Shown: positions 14,529 to 23,962, counted from the first letter of the stretch. The stretch: DNA of 64,000 bases from GCA-002790365 sp964486645 (GCA_964486645.1 CAZAOG010000002.1:1-64000), one strand, 5' to 3'. Notes: generated from the letters alone by a model not told the origin. Program-made: numbers and translations.

Positions 14529-17099
14529 ATGACTGAGACTCAACGACAAAAAGAAAAATTTTTAAAAGCCCGGAAAAAACTTTTTGAAAAGGGAATGCAT
14601 CAAAAAGATGCTTTGAAATTTTCTCTTGAGTATAGTCTGCTTGTTGAAGCTTATATAAGAACAATTGCAGGAAATAAAAGATATAATTTCTCACTAACAT
14701 CTGCGGGCAGCTTCAGCAGAAGAGAGCTGTCGCCGTATTCAGATATCGATTTAATTTTTATTACAGATTCGTTAAAAGCAAGTGAAAACGACATATTTAA
14801 TTTAGTGCAGTTGTTTTGGGATAACGGTATTGAGGTCTCTCATACGGTGAGAACTTTTTCCGATATTAAAAAATATTTAGAAACCGATCTGCACGTTTTC
14901 ACACAATTTTTTGAAACACGTCATCTGTTGGGTTCGGCTAAGATTTATAAAGAGTGGAAAGAAAACCTGTTTAACTCAATTACCAGACCTGTAAAAATAA
15001 ATCTTCTTAATAAACTGATAAACGACATTGAAGAGCGGTATAAAAAATACGGCGATTCGCCTAAAGTAATAGAACCCAATGTTAAAATGTCTGCCGGAGG
15101 ATTAAGAGATTTTCAAACGGTGGAATGGATGTATATACTTTATACGAAGTCAATGCTTCACAAGCAAAACGAACTTACACAAGCTGAAATTTTTATTGAA
15201 CAATTAAGAAAGAAAAAATTAACCTCACCCCAGGAATGTAACCGCCTGATAAACAGCTATAAACTTGTTCTTTACGTCAGAAATATTTTGCATCTGATTG
15301 AAAATCAAAAGACAGACAGATTTGAATTTATGTATCAGAAAAAAGTAGCCAAAAGGATACATAACAGTCCAAAAGCTCTTTCACAATTTATGCAGGAATA
15401 TTTTAGAGCAACAAATGTTATTTATCGTTTTACAAAATCGATGAGGAAAAAATTTGACGAGGAGATTTCGCACCCGCTTCCGGAATCTTTAAATATACTT
15501 TTGGACGAACATTTTGTCTTAAGAGGAAAAACAATTTCGCATCACTCTGCTTCCAATTTGGAATTATCGGATGTAATAAGAGCTTTTTATTACAGAGGAT
15601 TACACACGGCGCATTTTGACGAAAGCTTAAGATCCGAAATAGTAGAAATAGTGGAGGAAGCAGAAGATACAAACAACCCGGGTACGGAATCTTCTGTTTT
15701 TTTTAGAGAAATTTTAAAGCTGCCTAAAAATGTCGGTCACACTTTATCCGCAATGAATGAACTCGGTGTACTCGGTGTTTTTATGCCCGAATTCAAAGAC
15801 GCTATCGGTTTTATGCAGCACGGTGTTTATCACTGTTATACGATTGACGAACATACAATAATGACCATAAAAAATCTTGAAAAGTTAACCAACTTAAATT
15901 CATCCCCGGGAAAAATTTACCAAAGTATAAAAGACAAAGATATTCTTTACCTGGCAATGTTGTTTCACGACATTGCAAAGTCAATAAACATTGCCGGTCA
16001 CGAAATAATCGGCGCCGAAATGACCGCCACAATTATGCAAAGATTGGGTTACGAAGAAGAAGAAATTAATTTGGTTTCTTTCTTGGTAAGAAACCACCTG
16101 CTGATGGAACAGGTTGCATTCAGACGTAATTTAAATGACGCAGAAACTCTTGATAAATTTTACAGCAATTTTAATACTTTTAAAGAACTAAAATTATTAT
16201 ACCTTGTCACCTACGCCGATCTTTCGGCTGTAAATTCTGTAATTTGGACATCTTGGAAAAGTGATCTGCTCACGGAACTTTTCAGCAAAATTAAAACAAT
16301 GCTCGAACAAAAAATATCGGGTGAGGAATATCTGATTTCCAAAACGTATGTTGTTCCTAAAGATATAAGCAAATTTTCACCCGAAATAACCGAATCAAAT
16401 GTTCATGATCATATCAAATCAATAAACGATATCGGTTATACCAACTATTTTTCGGAAGAAGAAATTGCCAAACATATTGTGGAAATAGAACGGGGAAGCA
16501 ATTTGTCCGTGCTTTTCAACAACATCGGAAGCTTTACCAATATTACCATTATTACAAAAGATTTTCCCGCGCTGCTTTCAAAACTTTGCGGAGTAATGTT
16601 GATAAATGATTTAAACATCCACGACGCTAAAATATTTACAAGAAAAGACGGAATTGTAATTGATACGTTTAATGTGTCGGATTTTAGAACCAATGAAAAA
16701 ATAAACGAGGATAAATATCCCGTAATTAAAAATAATTTATACGACGTTATCACAGGGTTTTTAAAGTTAGACCAAGAAATTGAAAAACTAAAAACCAAAT
16801 GGTGGAGAATAGAAAAGAAATTTTTCCGGAGAAGCGGAAAGATTCAAATAGATTTTGAGAAGCACGATAAATATACTATCCTTGATATTTTTTCACCCGA
16901 CAGGCTCGGCTTTTTATTTCAAGTAACTAATAAAATGAACGACCTTGGTCTGATGATTTATTTTGCAAAAATCTCCACCAGAGGCGACGATATTGTCGAC
17001 TCGTTTTATGTGCTTGACAGAGAAGGAAAAAAAGTTTCGCCAAATGATTATGAATTCGTTAAATCGGAATTAATAAGTTCCATTGAGGAGATAAATTGA
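14529..17099 (+). CDS. glnD: GlnD-like PII uridylyltransferase/uridylyl-removing enzyme
   Basis: An 856-aa multidomain protein with the GlnD order. The nucleotidyltransferase has GSFSRRELSPYSDIDL (60-75) with metal-binding Asp72 and Asp74. The GlnD-specific helical domain follows, then an HD domain near 480 (LFHDIAKS, HEIIGAE), then two ACT domains near 660 and 780. GlnD senses glutamine through the ACT domains and modifies PII. The motif is GSFSRRE rather than the enterobacterial GGYGRGE, a conservative change at the loop. No glnB is nearby, so PII as its substrate is inferred from the family. It overlaps murI by 3-4 nt. Confidence 0.9.
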   Translation: MTETQRQKEKFLKARKKLFEKGMHQKDALKFSLEYSLLVEAYIRTIAGNKRYNFSLTSAGSFSRRELSPYSDIDLIFITDSLKASENDIFNLVQLFWDNGIEVSHTVRTFSDIKKYLETDLHVFTQFFETRHLLGSAKIYKEWKENLFNSITRPVKINLLNKLINDIEERYKKYGDSPKVIEPNVKMSAGGLRDFQTVEWMYILYTKSMLHKQNELTQAEIFIEQLRKKKLTSPQECNRLINSYKLVLYVRNILHLIENQKTDRFEFMYQKKVAKRIHNSPKALSQFMQEYFRATNVIYRFTKSMRKKFDEEISHPLPESLNILLDEHFVLRGKTISHHSASNLELSDVIRAFYYRGLHTAHFDESLRSEIVEIVEEAEDTNNPGTESSVFFREILKLPKNVGHTLSAMNELGVLGVFMPEFKDAIGFMQHGVYHCYTIDEHTIMTIKNLEKLTNLNSSPGKIYQSIKDKDILYLAMLFHDIAKSINIAGHEIIGAEMTATIMQRLGYEEEEINLVSFLVRNHLLMEQVAFRRNLNDAETLDKFYSNFNTFKELKLLYLVTYADLSAVNSVIWTSWKSDLLTELFSKIKTMLEQKISGEEYLISKTYVVPKDISKFSPEITESNVHDHIKSINDIGYTNYFSEEEIAKHIVEIERGSNLSVLFNNIGSFTNITIITKDFPALLSKLCGVMLINDLNIHDAKIFTRKDGIVIDTFNVSDFRTNEKINEDKYPVIKNNLYDVITGFLKLDQEIEKLKTKWWRIEKKFFRRSGKIQIDFEKHDKYTILDIFSPDRLGFLFQVTNKMNDLGLMIYFAKISTRGDDIVDSFYVLDREGKKVSPNDYEFVKSELISSIEEIN
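17085..17090 (+). promoter_or_regulatory. Shine-Dalgarno supporting a TTG start for murI
   Basis: GAGGAG inside the last codons of glnD sits 5 nt before TTG 17096. It justifies the non-ATG start and couples murI translation to glnD. Confidence 0.65.
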
Positions 17100-17920
17100 A
17101 TTTTATAGAAAAAGACAAGCCGATAGGAATTTTTGATTCCGGAATCGGGGGTTTAACCGTAGTAAAAAGATTAGCCGCAACTCTTCCCAACGAAAACCTT
17201 GTTTATTTCGGAGATACGGCCCGTGTTCCTTACGGCTCTAAATCAAATTCTACCGTAATTGAATATGCGCTGCAGGACGCAAAATTTTTAATAAAGAGAA
17301 ATGTCAAATCAATAGTAGTAGCCTGCAACACCGCATCATCGGTAGCCATTAAATCATTAAAAGAAAAATATGATATACCGATAATAGGTATGATTGAGTC
17401 CGGGACGGAATCCGCCCTTAAATCAACAACGAATAAAAAGATAGGGGTAATAGGTACCAGATCAACAATCGATAATAAAGCATACTCCGCATCGCTGAAA
17501 AATAAAGATGAAAGTATTACCGTTTATGAAAGAGCCTGTCCGCTGTTTGTCCCCTTAGCCGAAGAAGGATGGATCGATCACAAAGCCACTTTTGAAATTG
17601 CGAAGGAATATTTAAACGACTTAAAAGAAAAGAGCGTAGACACTTTGATATTGGGATGCACGCATTATCCCATTTTGGCGGATGTAATTCAAAAAGTCAT
17701 CGGTGAAAACGTAAAACTTATTGATTCGGGCATTGCCGCCGCAGAATTGGTTAAAACGGAGATTGAACGCATAGGCTTGCTAAATAACTCAAATGTATTG
17801 GGCAGAAAAGACTTTTACGTTACCGATATACCGAAAAAGTTTAAAGAGATAGCCGAGTTGTTTTTAAGCTCACCCATTCAGGAAGTTAAAAAAGTTGAGC
17901 TTGAGGATATTTGGGAATAA
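17096..17920 (+). CDS. murI: Glutamate racemase MurI
   Basis: A 274-aa cofactor-independent racemase that makes D-glutamate for peptidoglycan. Both active-site loops are intact: FDSGIGGLTV near the start, VVACNTASSVA with the first catalytic Cys, and LGCTHYPIL with the second. The start is TTG at 17096, overlapping the glnD stop in a TTGA arrangement with GAGGAG ahead. No ATG precedes the first motif in frame. It ends 8 nt before the convergent asparaginase gene, and no terminator is visible in that gap. Confidence 0.96.
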   Translation: MNFIEKDKPIGIFDSGIGGLTVVKRLAATLPNENLVYFGDTARVPYGSKSNSTVIEYALQDAKFLIKRNVKSIVVACNTASSVAIKSLKEKYDIPIIGMIESGTESALKSTTNKKIGVIGTRSTIDNKAYSASLKNKDESITVYERACPLFVPLAEEGWIDHKATFEIAKEYLNDLKEKSVDTLILGCTHYPILADVIQKVIGENVKLIDSGIAAAELVKTEIERIGLLNNSNVLGRKDFYVTDIPKKFKEIAELFLSSPIQEVKKVELEDIWE

Positions 17921-17928
17921 TAATTACA

Positions 17929-18906
17929 TCACCCCTCAAACAATTTCTTCAATTTTTTCTTGTCCTTTGTTTTGCCCAAAGCCAATATTAATTTAATTCT
18001 TGCCTTTTGTCCGTTTAAATATTCCGCAAAAATAACCCCGATATTGTGCAAATGTTTTCCCGCACCGGGATAACTGTAAATATCCAACGTTTCGCCCGCG
18101 GGACAGCGTGATACCAAAACAACGGGGATATCTTTTTTTACGGCATATTCAATACCTTCAAAAACAGGAGGAGGCACGTTGCCGACGCCCAGAGCCTCAA
18201 CAACAATCCCCTCCGCTCCGCTGTCTGCGGAATATTTAAAAAACTTTTCGTCCATTCCCGCATAAACGGTCAGCATATCTACGTTATCATTTATTTTATT
18301 TGTCTTAATTATCTCAAGTTTTCTTGGTAATCTATTTAAAATCACTTTCCCGTTTTCCACAAAACCCAGAGCGCCAAAATCAAGACTGCTGAAAGTATCC
18401 AGCTCGTCGGTGTATGTTTTGGTTACTTCGCTCGCCGCGTTAATTTGGCTGTTCAAGCATACAAGTGTTCCTAATTTTTTGCAATTAGGGTTTAAACAAA
18501 CTTGGATGGCATCTTTTAAGTTTTGCGGACCGTCCCAATCGGGTTCCGAACTGTTTTTCATAGACCCTATTACAACTATGGGAATTTCCGTATCGATTGT
18601 TAAGTCAAGAAAATAAGCCGTTTCTTCCAGAGTATCCGTACCGTGCGTAACTATAACCCCTTCATAGCTTTTTTCTTTTATTAACCGTTTGATTTTATTT
18701 GAAAGTTTAAACATTAACTTCGGCGTCATATGGGGACCGGGATATTTGCCGAAATCGTAACAAGTTAAATTAGCCAGCTTTTTAGCCTCAGGTATCTTGT
18801 TCAATAATTCGGTTCCCGAATATCTGGGTATGGCACCTCCCGTTGATTTATCAATCATCATTGAGAAAGTACCGCCGGTAAAAACAACTAAAATATTTTT
18901 CTTCAT
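17929..18906 (-). CDS. L-asparaginase (type I/II family)
   Basis: A 325-aa asparaginase/glutaminase-family amidohydrolase. The first catalytic Thr is in VFTGGTFSMM, and the second triad region is VIVTHGTDTLEETAYFLD. GSMKNSSEPDWDGPQNLKDAI is the conserved neighbouring loop. There is no signal peptide, so it is a cytosolic, type I-like enzyme. It probably releases aspartate and ammonia from asparagine. It stands as a single minus-strand gene convergent to murI. Confidence 0.92.
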   Translation of the reverse strand: MKKNILVVFTGGTFSMMIDKSTGGAIPRYSGTELLNKIPEAKKLANLTCYDFGKYPGPHMTPKLMFKLSNKIKRLIKEKSYEGVIVTHGTDTLEETAYFLDLTIDTEIPIVVIGSMKNSSEPDWDGPQNLKDAIQVCLNPNCKKLGTLVCLNSQINAASEVTKTYTDELDTFSSLDFGALGFVENGKVILNRLPRKLEIIKTNKINDNVDMLTVYAGMDEKFFKYSADSGAEGIVVEALGVGNVPPPVFEGIEYAVKKDIPVVLVSRCPAGETLDIYSYPGAGKHLHNIGVIFAEYLNGQKARIKLILALGKTKDKKKLKKLFEG

Positions 18907-19019
18907 AATTTTTTTTCCTCTTCTTAAATATAATGGAAACTTTAATTTTTACATATATTTTCCGACTTGAACAAGGGATTTTTTAAGTCTATTTTTAAAT
19001 TAGTTAATTAGGAGATTTT

Positions 19020-19562
19020 ATGTTAATAGTTGAAGATGTTGATTTAACGCCGAATCCGCAGGCTTTAAAATTTATTTTGAACGAAAAATTATTGGACCTT
19101 GAAACGAGACAGTTTTCAAGCAAAAAAGATGCGGAGAAAGACCCTTTGGCAAAGGGAATTTTTGAGATTGAAGGTGTGGTATCCGTTTTTTATATGGATA
19201 AATTTATTACCGTTGAAAAAGCGAAGGACACGGATTGGAGTAAAATTCAAAAACCTTTTATTAATTTTTTAAAATCATTCGACGCCGCTTTGATCCCGAA
19301 AGAAAAAGATGCTGATTTAATTGATGAAAATGCAAGTGAACTTTTAAAACAAATAAATAAAATATTGGACCTGAGAGTGCGACCGGCACTTGCCGGTGAC
19401 GGCGGAGGTTTGGAAGTGCTGGGATTACACGGCAACACCGTGAAAATAAGATACCAAGGTGCCTGCGGAAGCTGTCCGACCTCTATCAGCGGCACACTAC
19501 AGGCAATTGAAGCGTTGCTGCAAAGAGATATAAACCCCGCAATACAAGTTGTTGCCGCATAA
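19020..19562 (+). CDS. Two-domain Nfu iron-sulfur scaffold protein
   Basis: A 180-aa protein with an N-terminal Nfu_N (scaffold) domain at 1-85 (DLTPNPQALKFILNEKLLD, then IEGVVSVFYMDKFITVEK). A C-terminal NifU domain follows at about 100-180, with GDGGGLEVLGL and the cluster-binding GACGSCPTS (CxxC). The layout equals mitochondrial NFU1 and many bacterial Nfu proteins. A TTAGGAG site lies just before the ATG. It is separate from the Nfu/Mrp pair at 11.8-13.1 kb, so the genome has at least two Nfu proteins with likely different clients. Confidence 0.93.
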   Translation: MLIVEDVDLTPNPQALKFILNEKLLDLETRQFSSKKDAEKDPLAKGIFEIEGVVSVFYMDKFITVEKAKDTDWSKIQKPFINFLKSFDAALIPKEKDADLIDENASELLKQINKILDLRVRPALAGDGGGLEVLGLHGNTVKIRYQGACGSCPTSISGTLQAIEALLQRDINPAIQVVAA

Positions 19563-20098
19563 ATGTTTTTAAACAATGAACCGAGGAGGAATTGTTTTTT
19601 TTTAATTCTTCCACTGCCCGCCAAAACAAATAGAGAGTATTTGAAAACAAATTAAATTGGACGGATTTCACCTGCAAATGAGAACTATCCCCCTTTTCCT
19701 GTTTTCCGCACTTTTATAAAATTACAGTACAAATAATTTGAAATATGGTTGCTGCAAAGATGAAAACAGGAGTTTATAAGGAAGTATGTTCAGATGTTTT
19801 GTTAATTGATTAGTTCGTTTTATGTTAGCGAATCGGTCTACCTGCCGGAGCAGACTTGCCTGCAGAGGCAGGCAATTCTCTTTACAAATTTTCTCATAGA
19901 GCAAAAGTCAGCTTCCAATACAAAAAAAATAAAAGTATTTTGCACTGTCCGAATCGGGCAAGTTGCTTCTGTGAAACTGTTAATTCTTCGTTTACCTTCA
20001 AAATTCTTTTTTTATTTCAAGGTTTTGGACAGATGTGAATTCTTCTTTTTTTTTGCTATTTTATAAATTACAAAGTTGTTCATATCTGAAATTAAAAT
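19563..20098 (+). other. Long intergenic region with a hairpin repeat
   Basis: No credible gene is found in these 536 bases. Several short frames exist on both strands, but they have skewed, phenylalanine-rich composition and no ribosome-binding sites. A GC-richer hairpin repeat occurs at 19841-19875. A weak T-rich hairpin directly after the nfu stop (near 19580-19612) may end that transcript. The last part must hold the promoter of the methyltransferase gene. Confidence 0.45.
19841..19875. repeat. GC-rich hairpin, probable dispersed repeat copy
   Basis: ttgcctgc (19856-19863) and gcaggcaa (19868-19875) are perfect 8-base arms around agag. They are preceded by cctgccggagcagac, which repeats the same cctgc/gcag pattern. 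The block stands out from its AT-rich surroundings. It resembles the segment at 195-228 only loosely. Confidence 0.45.
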
Positions 20099-20617
20099 AT
20101 GATAAACGAAGAAAATTTATATCATAGTTCATTTGAAATTGCCGGAATTAAATTTGACGCATTTTCTACGAGAAAAGGTATATCAAAATTATATTTGAAT
20201 GCTTCCCCGGATAAATTTAAAAAGATTAAAAAAACAAAACTGCACCCCGACGATCCCTTTATGTTTAATATATACTCGGAACTTAACGAGTATTTTAATC
20301 ATCAGCGAAAACAATTTGATATCCCGCTTGATATTACGGGAACTCCTTTTCAAAAACGTGTTTGGAAACAACTGCAGAAGATTCCGTTCGGAGAAGTAGT
20401 TACTTACAAATATATTGCGGAAAAAATCAGACAACCGAAAGCTTTCCGAGCCGTTGGGCACGCTAACGGATTAAATCCTGTTTCAATAATTATTCCCTGC
20501 CACAGAGTAGTAAATGTAAACGGAAATTTAGGGGGATATGCCGCCGGTTTGAACATCAAAGAAAAATTACTTGAACTTGAAGGGTGTAAAAGTTTGGATC
20601 TGTTTAATTCAATTTAA
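20099..20617 (+). CDS. ogt: Methylated-DNA-protein-cysteine methyltransferase
   Basis: A 172-aa suicide DNA-repair protein that moves O6-alkyl groups from guanine to its own cysteine. The acceptor motif is IIPCHRVV, and the upstream winged-helix signature is TPFQKRVWKQLQKIPFGEVVTYKYIAEKI. FRAVGHANGLNP and GGYAAGLNIKEKLLELE complete the family pattern. It lacks an Ada-type regulatory domain. It is monocistronic after a long gap and convergent with the aminomutase gene 16 nt away. Confidence 0.95.
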   Translation: MINEENLYHSSFEIAGIKFDAFSTRKGISKLYLNASPDKFKKIKKTKLHPDDPFMFNIYSELNEYFNHQRKQFDIPLDITGTPFQKRVWKQLQKIPFGEVVTYKYIAEKIRQPKAFRAVGHANGLNPVSIIIPCHRVVNVNGNLGGYAAGLNIKEKLLELEGCKSLDLFNSI

Positions 20618-20633
20618 AAGGAACCGAATCAAA

Positions 20634-22013
20634 CTAATCATAATTTAACTGTAATTGTTTGTCGAAAAACTCTTCGTTGTAAAGCAAATTAAATTTATCT
20701 TTATCGTATAACATTTGGTTCAATTCATTTTGATAGAAAAATTTTTTCTCACCTAAAGCCGGTTCCAGATGACTTAACCATTTAGCCAAAGGATCGAATT
20801 TCGCGTAAAACGGTTTGTAACACCAATTCGGATTTCTTGCCTGTATCAAACTTAATTGAAAAACTTTTTCTCCGTAAATATTTGTAACACCGTTAAGCAT
20901 TACCTTACCCGGCAGCGCGGACATTACCGGACCTCTTACCGTCCGGCATAATCCCGATGTTTTAACAATTGCTTCCCTGTAAATATTGAATGCTTCCAGC
21001 AAAGGGATTTCAAAATAATTATTGGCACCGGTATCTCTTTCCACAAACATATAGTAGGGTACGCAGCCCATTGCAACTTGATCTTTCCACATTTTTTCCC
21101 AGACTTTGGGATCGTTGTTTATATATTTAATAACAGGAGATTGCGTTCGTATTTGAGCGCCGGTTGAAAGAATTCTGTTAATCGCTTCCTTTACAACTTC
21201 CGTAGAAAGTTCGGCATAGTGATTAAAATGAGCCATTATGGTAATATTTTTATCAGAAGCTTTTATTTTTTCAAATAATCTTAAAATCTCGTCGGAGTCA
21301 TCATCAGTTACAAACCTATAGGGCCAATATGATAATGACTTTGTTCCGATTCTAATAGATTGCAGATGTTCGAATCCGGGTTTCAACAGAGGGAGAATAA
21401 ATTCTTTTAAATTTGCAGCACTCATTATCATCGGATCGCCGCCGGTTATTAGTATATCGGTTACATCTTTATGCACGGATAAATATTTCAGAAAATCAAC
21501 TTTGTTGCAGGTGGCAAATTTTATATTATTTGTATCAACAAACTGCGCCCACCTGAAGCAGAACGAACAATAAGCATGACAAGTCTGACTTTTAGAGGGA
21601 AATATCAGTACGGTTTCTTTATATTTATGCTGTAGACCGGGTAACGGTTCGGTATTGAGTTTGGGTATATTTATTTTCGCTTGTCCCGCAGGATGAGGGT
21701 TTAATTCAATACGTATCTTAATTGCCGTATTTTTAATTTCCTCGGGGTTGTTTCTTTTTAATGCCGATTCCATTCTTTCAAATTGAGATTTTTTCAGCAT
21801 ATCTTTCTGCATAAAATTCAATTGGTAGATCGGGTCGTCCGGCACATTATTCCAGTTAATTAACTCGTCCAACACATAATTATTAGTTCTGAAAGGTAAA
21901 ACCGAAGCTACTACCTTTAATGCAGATAGTTCTTTTTCACCCAAATTTTTAATTTGCGGAACGGAGTGAATATTATTCAGATTATATATTTTTATCTTTT
22001 TGGGGATAATCAT
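20634..22013 (-). CDS. Lysine 2,3-aminomutase (KamA) family radical SAM protein
   Basis: A 459-aa PLP-dependent radical SAM enzyme. The cluster motif CX3CX2C is Cys145, Cys149 and Cys152 (CHAYCSFC), followed by DILITGGDPMIMS. The likely PLP lysine is in ALPGKVML, matching the position in aminomutases. PHPAGQ and SYWPYRFVTD are recognisable in the family. It is longer than EpmB (about 340 aa), so beta-lysine formation is more likely than EF-P modification. No acetyltransferase partner (ablB) or EF-P gene is adjacent, so the pathway is undecided. It has its own promoter region of about 170 nt. Confidence 0.85.
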   Translation of the reverse strand: MIIPKKIKIYNLNNIHSVPQIKNLGEKELSALKVVASVLPFRTNNYVLDELINWNNVPDDPIYQLNFMQKDMLKKSQFERMESALKRNNPEEIKNTAIKIRIELNPHPAGQAKINIPKLNTEPLPGLQHKYKETVLIFPSKSQTCHAYCSFCFRWAQFVDTNNIKFATCNKVDFLKYLSVHKDVTDILITGGDPMIMSAANLKEFILPLLKPGFEHLQSIRIGTKSLSYWPYRFVTDDDSDEILRLFEKIKASDKNITIMAHFNHYAELSTEVVKEAINRILSTGAQIRTQSPVIKYINNDPKVWEKMWKDQVAMGCVPYYMFVERDTGANNYFEIPLLEAFNIYREAIVKTSGLCRTVRGPVMSALPGKVMLNGVTNIYGEKVFQLSLIQARNPNWCYKPFYAKFDPLAKWLSHLEPALGEKKFFYQNELNQMLYDKDKFNLLYNEEFFDKQLQLNYD

Positions 22014-22162
22014 CCTTGTTCCGTTAAAATTTTAATTAGTGTTGGAAATTTGTTTGATCCAAGCCTTTAATGAATCAAACCGTGCTTGTACCGTCTAATA
22101 ACATATTATAAAAAAATTATTAGAATTTCAAGTTTGTCTGGTCGGAATTAAAATACATGGAA

Positions 22163-22187
22163 TAAAAAAAGCGGTAAAAACCGCTAA
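22163..22187 (-). terminator. Rho-independent terminator of the 54-aa gene
   Basis: On the minus strand, agcggt-tttt-accgct is followed by TTTTTTT. It lies 4 nt past the stop of the small basic protein gene. Confidence 0.85.
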
Positions 22188-22189
22188 TT

Positions 22190-22354
22190 TTACTTAATTT
22201 CAGTTATTTTGCTGATATCGTTCAGCCTCACGAATCTTTCATTAAACTTTACAGTTCCTTTAGCTGATTTAACACATTTAATCAATTTTACAGTAATGTG
22301 GTCAACTTTATGCTTTGCTTTTGATTTATCAGCAAATGATTGCTGTTTTGCCAT
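22190..22354 (-). CDS. Small basic protein, 54 aa
   Basis: A complete mini-gene. ATG 22354 has AAGGAG 8 nt upstream, 54 codons follow, then a stop, then a terminator. The product begins MAKQQSFADKSKAKHKVDH, continues VKLIKCVKSAKGTVKFNERFV, and is rich in lysine. It has no membrane segment. The size, charge and strand pattern resemble the small basic proteins that travel with ribosomal proteins in Bacteroidota (DUF4295-like), but I cannot confirm the family. A nucleic-acid or ribosome-associated role is a guess. Confidence 0.8.
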   Translation of the reverse strand: MAKQQSFADKSKAKHKVDHITVKLIKCVKSAKGTVKFNERFVRLNDISKITEIK

Positions 22355-22454
22355 TGCTCGATCTCCTTAAAAAAATTTAGATGTCAAATATATGGATTTT
22401 AAGATATTAATAAAAGAAAATTTAAAGGCACTAAATACTTAAATTTTTATTTTA

Positions 22455-23231
22455 TTATACTCTGTTCATTAATTCACCGTGAGTCAAATCGTAATTTTCC
22501 GATTTTATTAAGTATTTGGTATAATCGTGTTTAGGATTTGAGAGCACGTCCTCCGTTTTTCCTATTTCGGCAATTTTTCCTTTGTAAATTATTACAACTC
22601 TGTCGCATAATTCCCGTAAAGCATTTAAATTGTGCGAAACACAAATTAATGTAATTCCAAAATTCTTATTTATTTTTTTAAAAAGATTAGAAAGATTCTT
22701 TTTCGATTCAAAATCCTGCGCGGAAAAAGGTTCGTCCAATATTAATAAATCCGGATTTACCGCAAGCAATCTGGCTAATGCTGCTCTTTGCTGCTGTCCG
22801 CCGCTAAGTTGGGAGCCTTTGTTTTGTCTAAATTTTACAGGAAAATTTACAGCGGAAAATATTCTTTCTTTTTCCGCCTCCAATTTTTCTTTCGCCGGAT
22901 TTTTCAACATTAAAGCTTCTTCCACTATTTCGTCTACTTTTCTGTGAGGGTTTAAAATTTGTCCGTTATTTTGAAATAATATTTGAACGGAGTTACTTTT
23001 AGTATTACTTGACAAATTAAATTCAACGCTGCCCGAGGTAGGTTTAATTATACCTACTATTAATTTTGCAATTGTGGTTTTACCTCCGCCCGACTCACCG
23101 GCAATCCCCAAAATTTCTCCCTTATATACGTCCAGCGAAATATTATCGATAATGGTTTTCTTTTTATTTGACAAAAACTTTTTGTCTTCCACCATATAGG
23201 ATAAATTATTTATTGATAATATTGTGTCCAT
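22455..23231 (-). CDS. Peptide-type ABC transporter ATPase (DppF/OppF-like)
   Basis: A 258-aa ABC ATPase. Walker A is GESGGGKTT, the Q-loop reads ILFQNNGQ, the signature is LSGGQQQRAALARLL and Walker B is LLILDEPFSAQD; the H-loop is ICVSHNL. The first residues resemble the DppF/OppF subfamily, but the usual C-terminal oligopeptide extension is short. Its ATG overlaps the stop of the upstream ATPase by one base (TAATG). With the binding protein and permeases encoded divergently at 24-28 kb, it forms a complete dipeptide/oligopeptide/nickel-type importer. Confidence 0.9.
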   Translation of the reverse strand: MDTILSINNLSYMVEDKKFLSNKKKTIIDNISLDVYKGEILGIAGESGGGKTTIAKLIVGIIKPTSGSVEFNLSSNTKSNSVQILFQNNGQILNPHRKVDEIVEEALMLKNPAKEKLEAEKERIFSAVNFPVKFRQNKGSQLSGGQQQRAALARLLAVNPDLLILDEPFSAQDFESKKNLSNLFKKINKNFGITLICVSHNLNALRELCDRVVIIYKGKIAEIGKTEDVLSNPKHDYTKYLIKSENYDLTHGELMNRV

Positions 23232-23962
23232 TAAACTTTTTCCTTTTCGGTCAGTAAGCCGTGTTTTTCAAAAAATTCATCGTTATACATAAACTCCGTA
23301 AGGGTTGAATTTTGAAGCAGAGCAATTTTATCGCTGATTTTTTTTGCAAACAAAATATCCTGCGTTACCAATAAAACAGAATGATCATTTATTTGTGAAT
23401 ATTCTTTTAATTTAAGAAGCATTAGGTTTGCAATTGCAGAATCAATGCCGGAAGTCGGTTCATCTAAAATTAAAATTTTGGGTTTGCTTAATAACGCCAA
23501 TACAAGACTAACTCTTTGCGCCATCCCGCCGCTGATTTCATACGGATACATTCTAAATAATTTATCTTTTACAGGAAGAAAAAAATATTCGAGCAGTTCG
23601 TCTATTTCGTTTTTGTTAACCGCAAATTTTATAAAATAGTATTCGAACTTTTTAAGATGGTCAAAACTGTTAACGGCATCTTGAAAAACATATTTAACAA
23701 GTTTGGCTCTTACTCCAAGTAATTGTTCAATCTCCATTTTATAAATATCTTTTTCATTCAAAAATACTTTACCCTTAATACTATAAATATCAGTATCTAA
23801 CAATTTCATTATTGATTTGATTAGTGTGGATTTGCCCGTTCCGTTTTTGCCGAGGACAGTAAAAATTTTGTTCTTTTCTAATTCAAATTTTATATCTTTA
23901 AGTAGTATTCTTTCGGTGTTGGAAGTTTTAATGTTTATATTTTGAATATCTATTTTCAGCAT
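23231..23962 (-). CDS. Peptide-type ABC transporter ATPase (DppD/OppD-like)
   Basis: A 243-aa ABC ATPase paired with the preceding one. Walker A is GKNGTGKST, the signature ISGGMAQRVSLVLALL, and Walker B ILILDEPTSGID; the H-loop is degenerate, LVTQDIL, with Gln where His is usual. The frame is open 11 codons further to a TTG, but that stretch is lysine/asparagine repeats, so I start at ATG 23962. The family's C-terminal iron-sulfur or oligopeptide extension is missing. The gene is divergent from the binding-protein gene across an 89-nt region. Confidence 0.87.
   Translation of the reverse strand: MLKIDIQNINIKTSNTERILLKDIKFELEKNKIFTVLGKNGTGKSTLIKSIMKLLDTDIYSIKGKVFLNEKDIYKMEIEQLLGVRAKLVKYVFQDAVNSFDHLKKFEYYFIKFAVNKNEIDELLEYFFLPVKDKLFRMYPYEISGGMAQRVSLVLALLSKPKILILDEPTSGIDSAIANLMLLKLKEYSQINDHSVLLVTQDILFAKKISDKIALLQNSTLTEFMYNDEFFEKHGLLTEKEKV

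Noticed and set aside
19806..20066. 86-codon frame before the methyltransferase
   Set aside because: Contains the GC-rich hairpin repeat and a run of phenylalanines; no ribosome-binding site.
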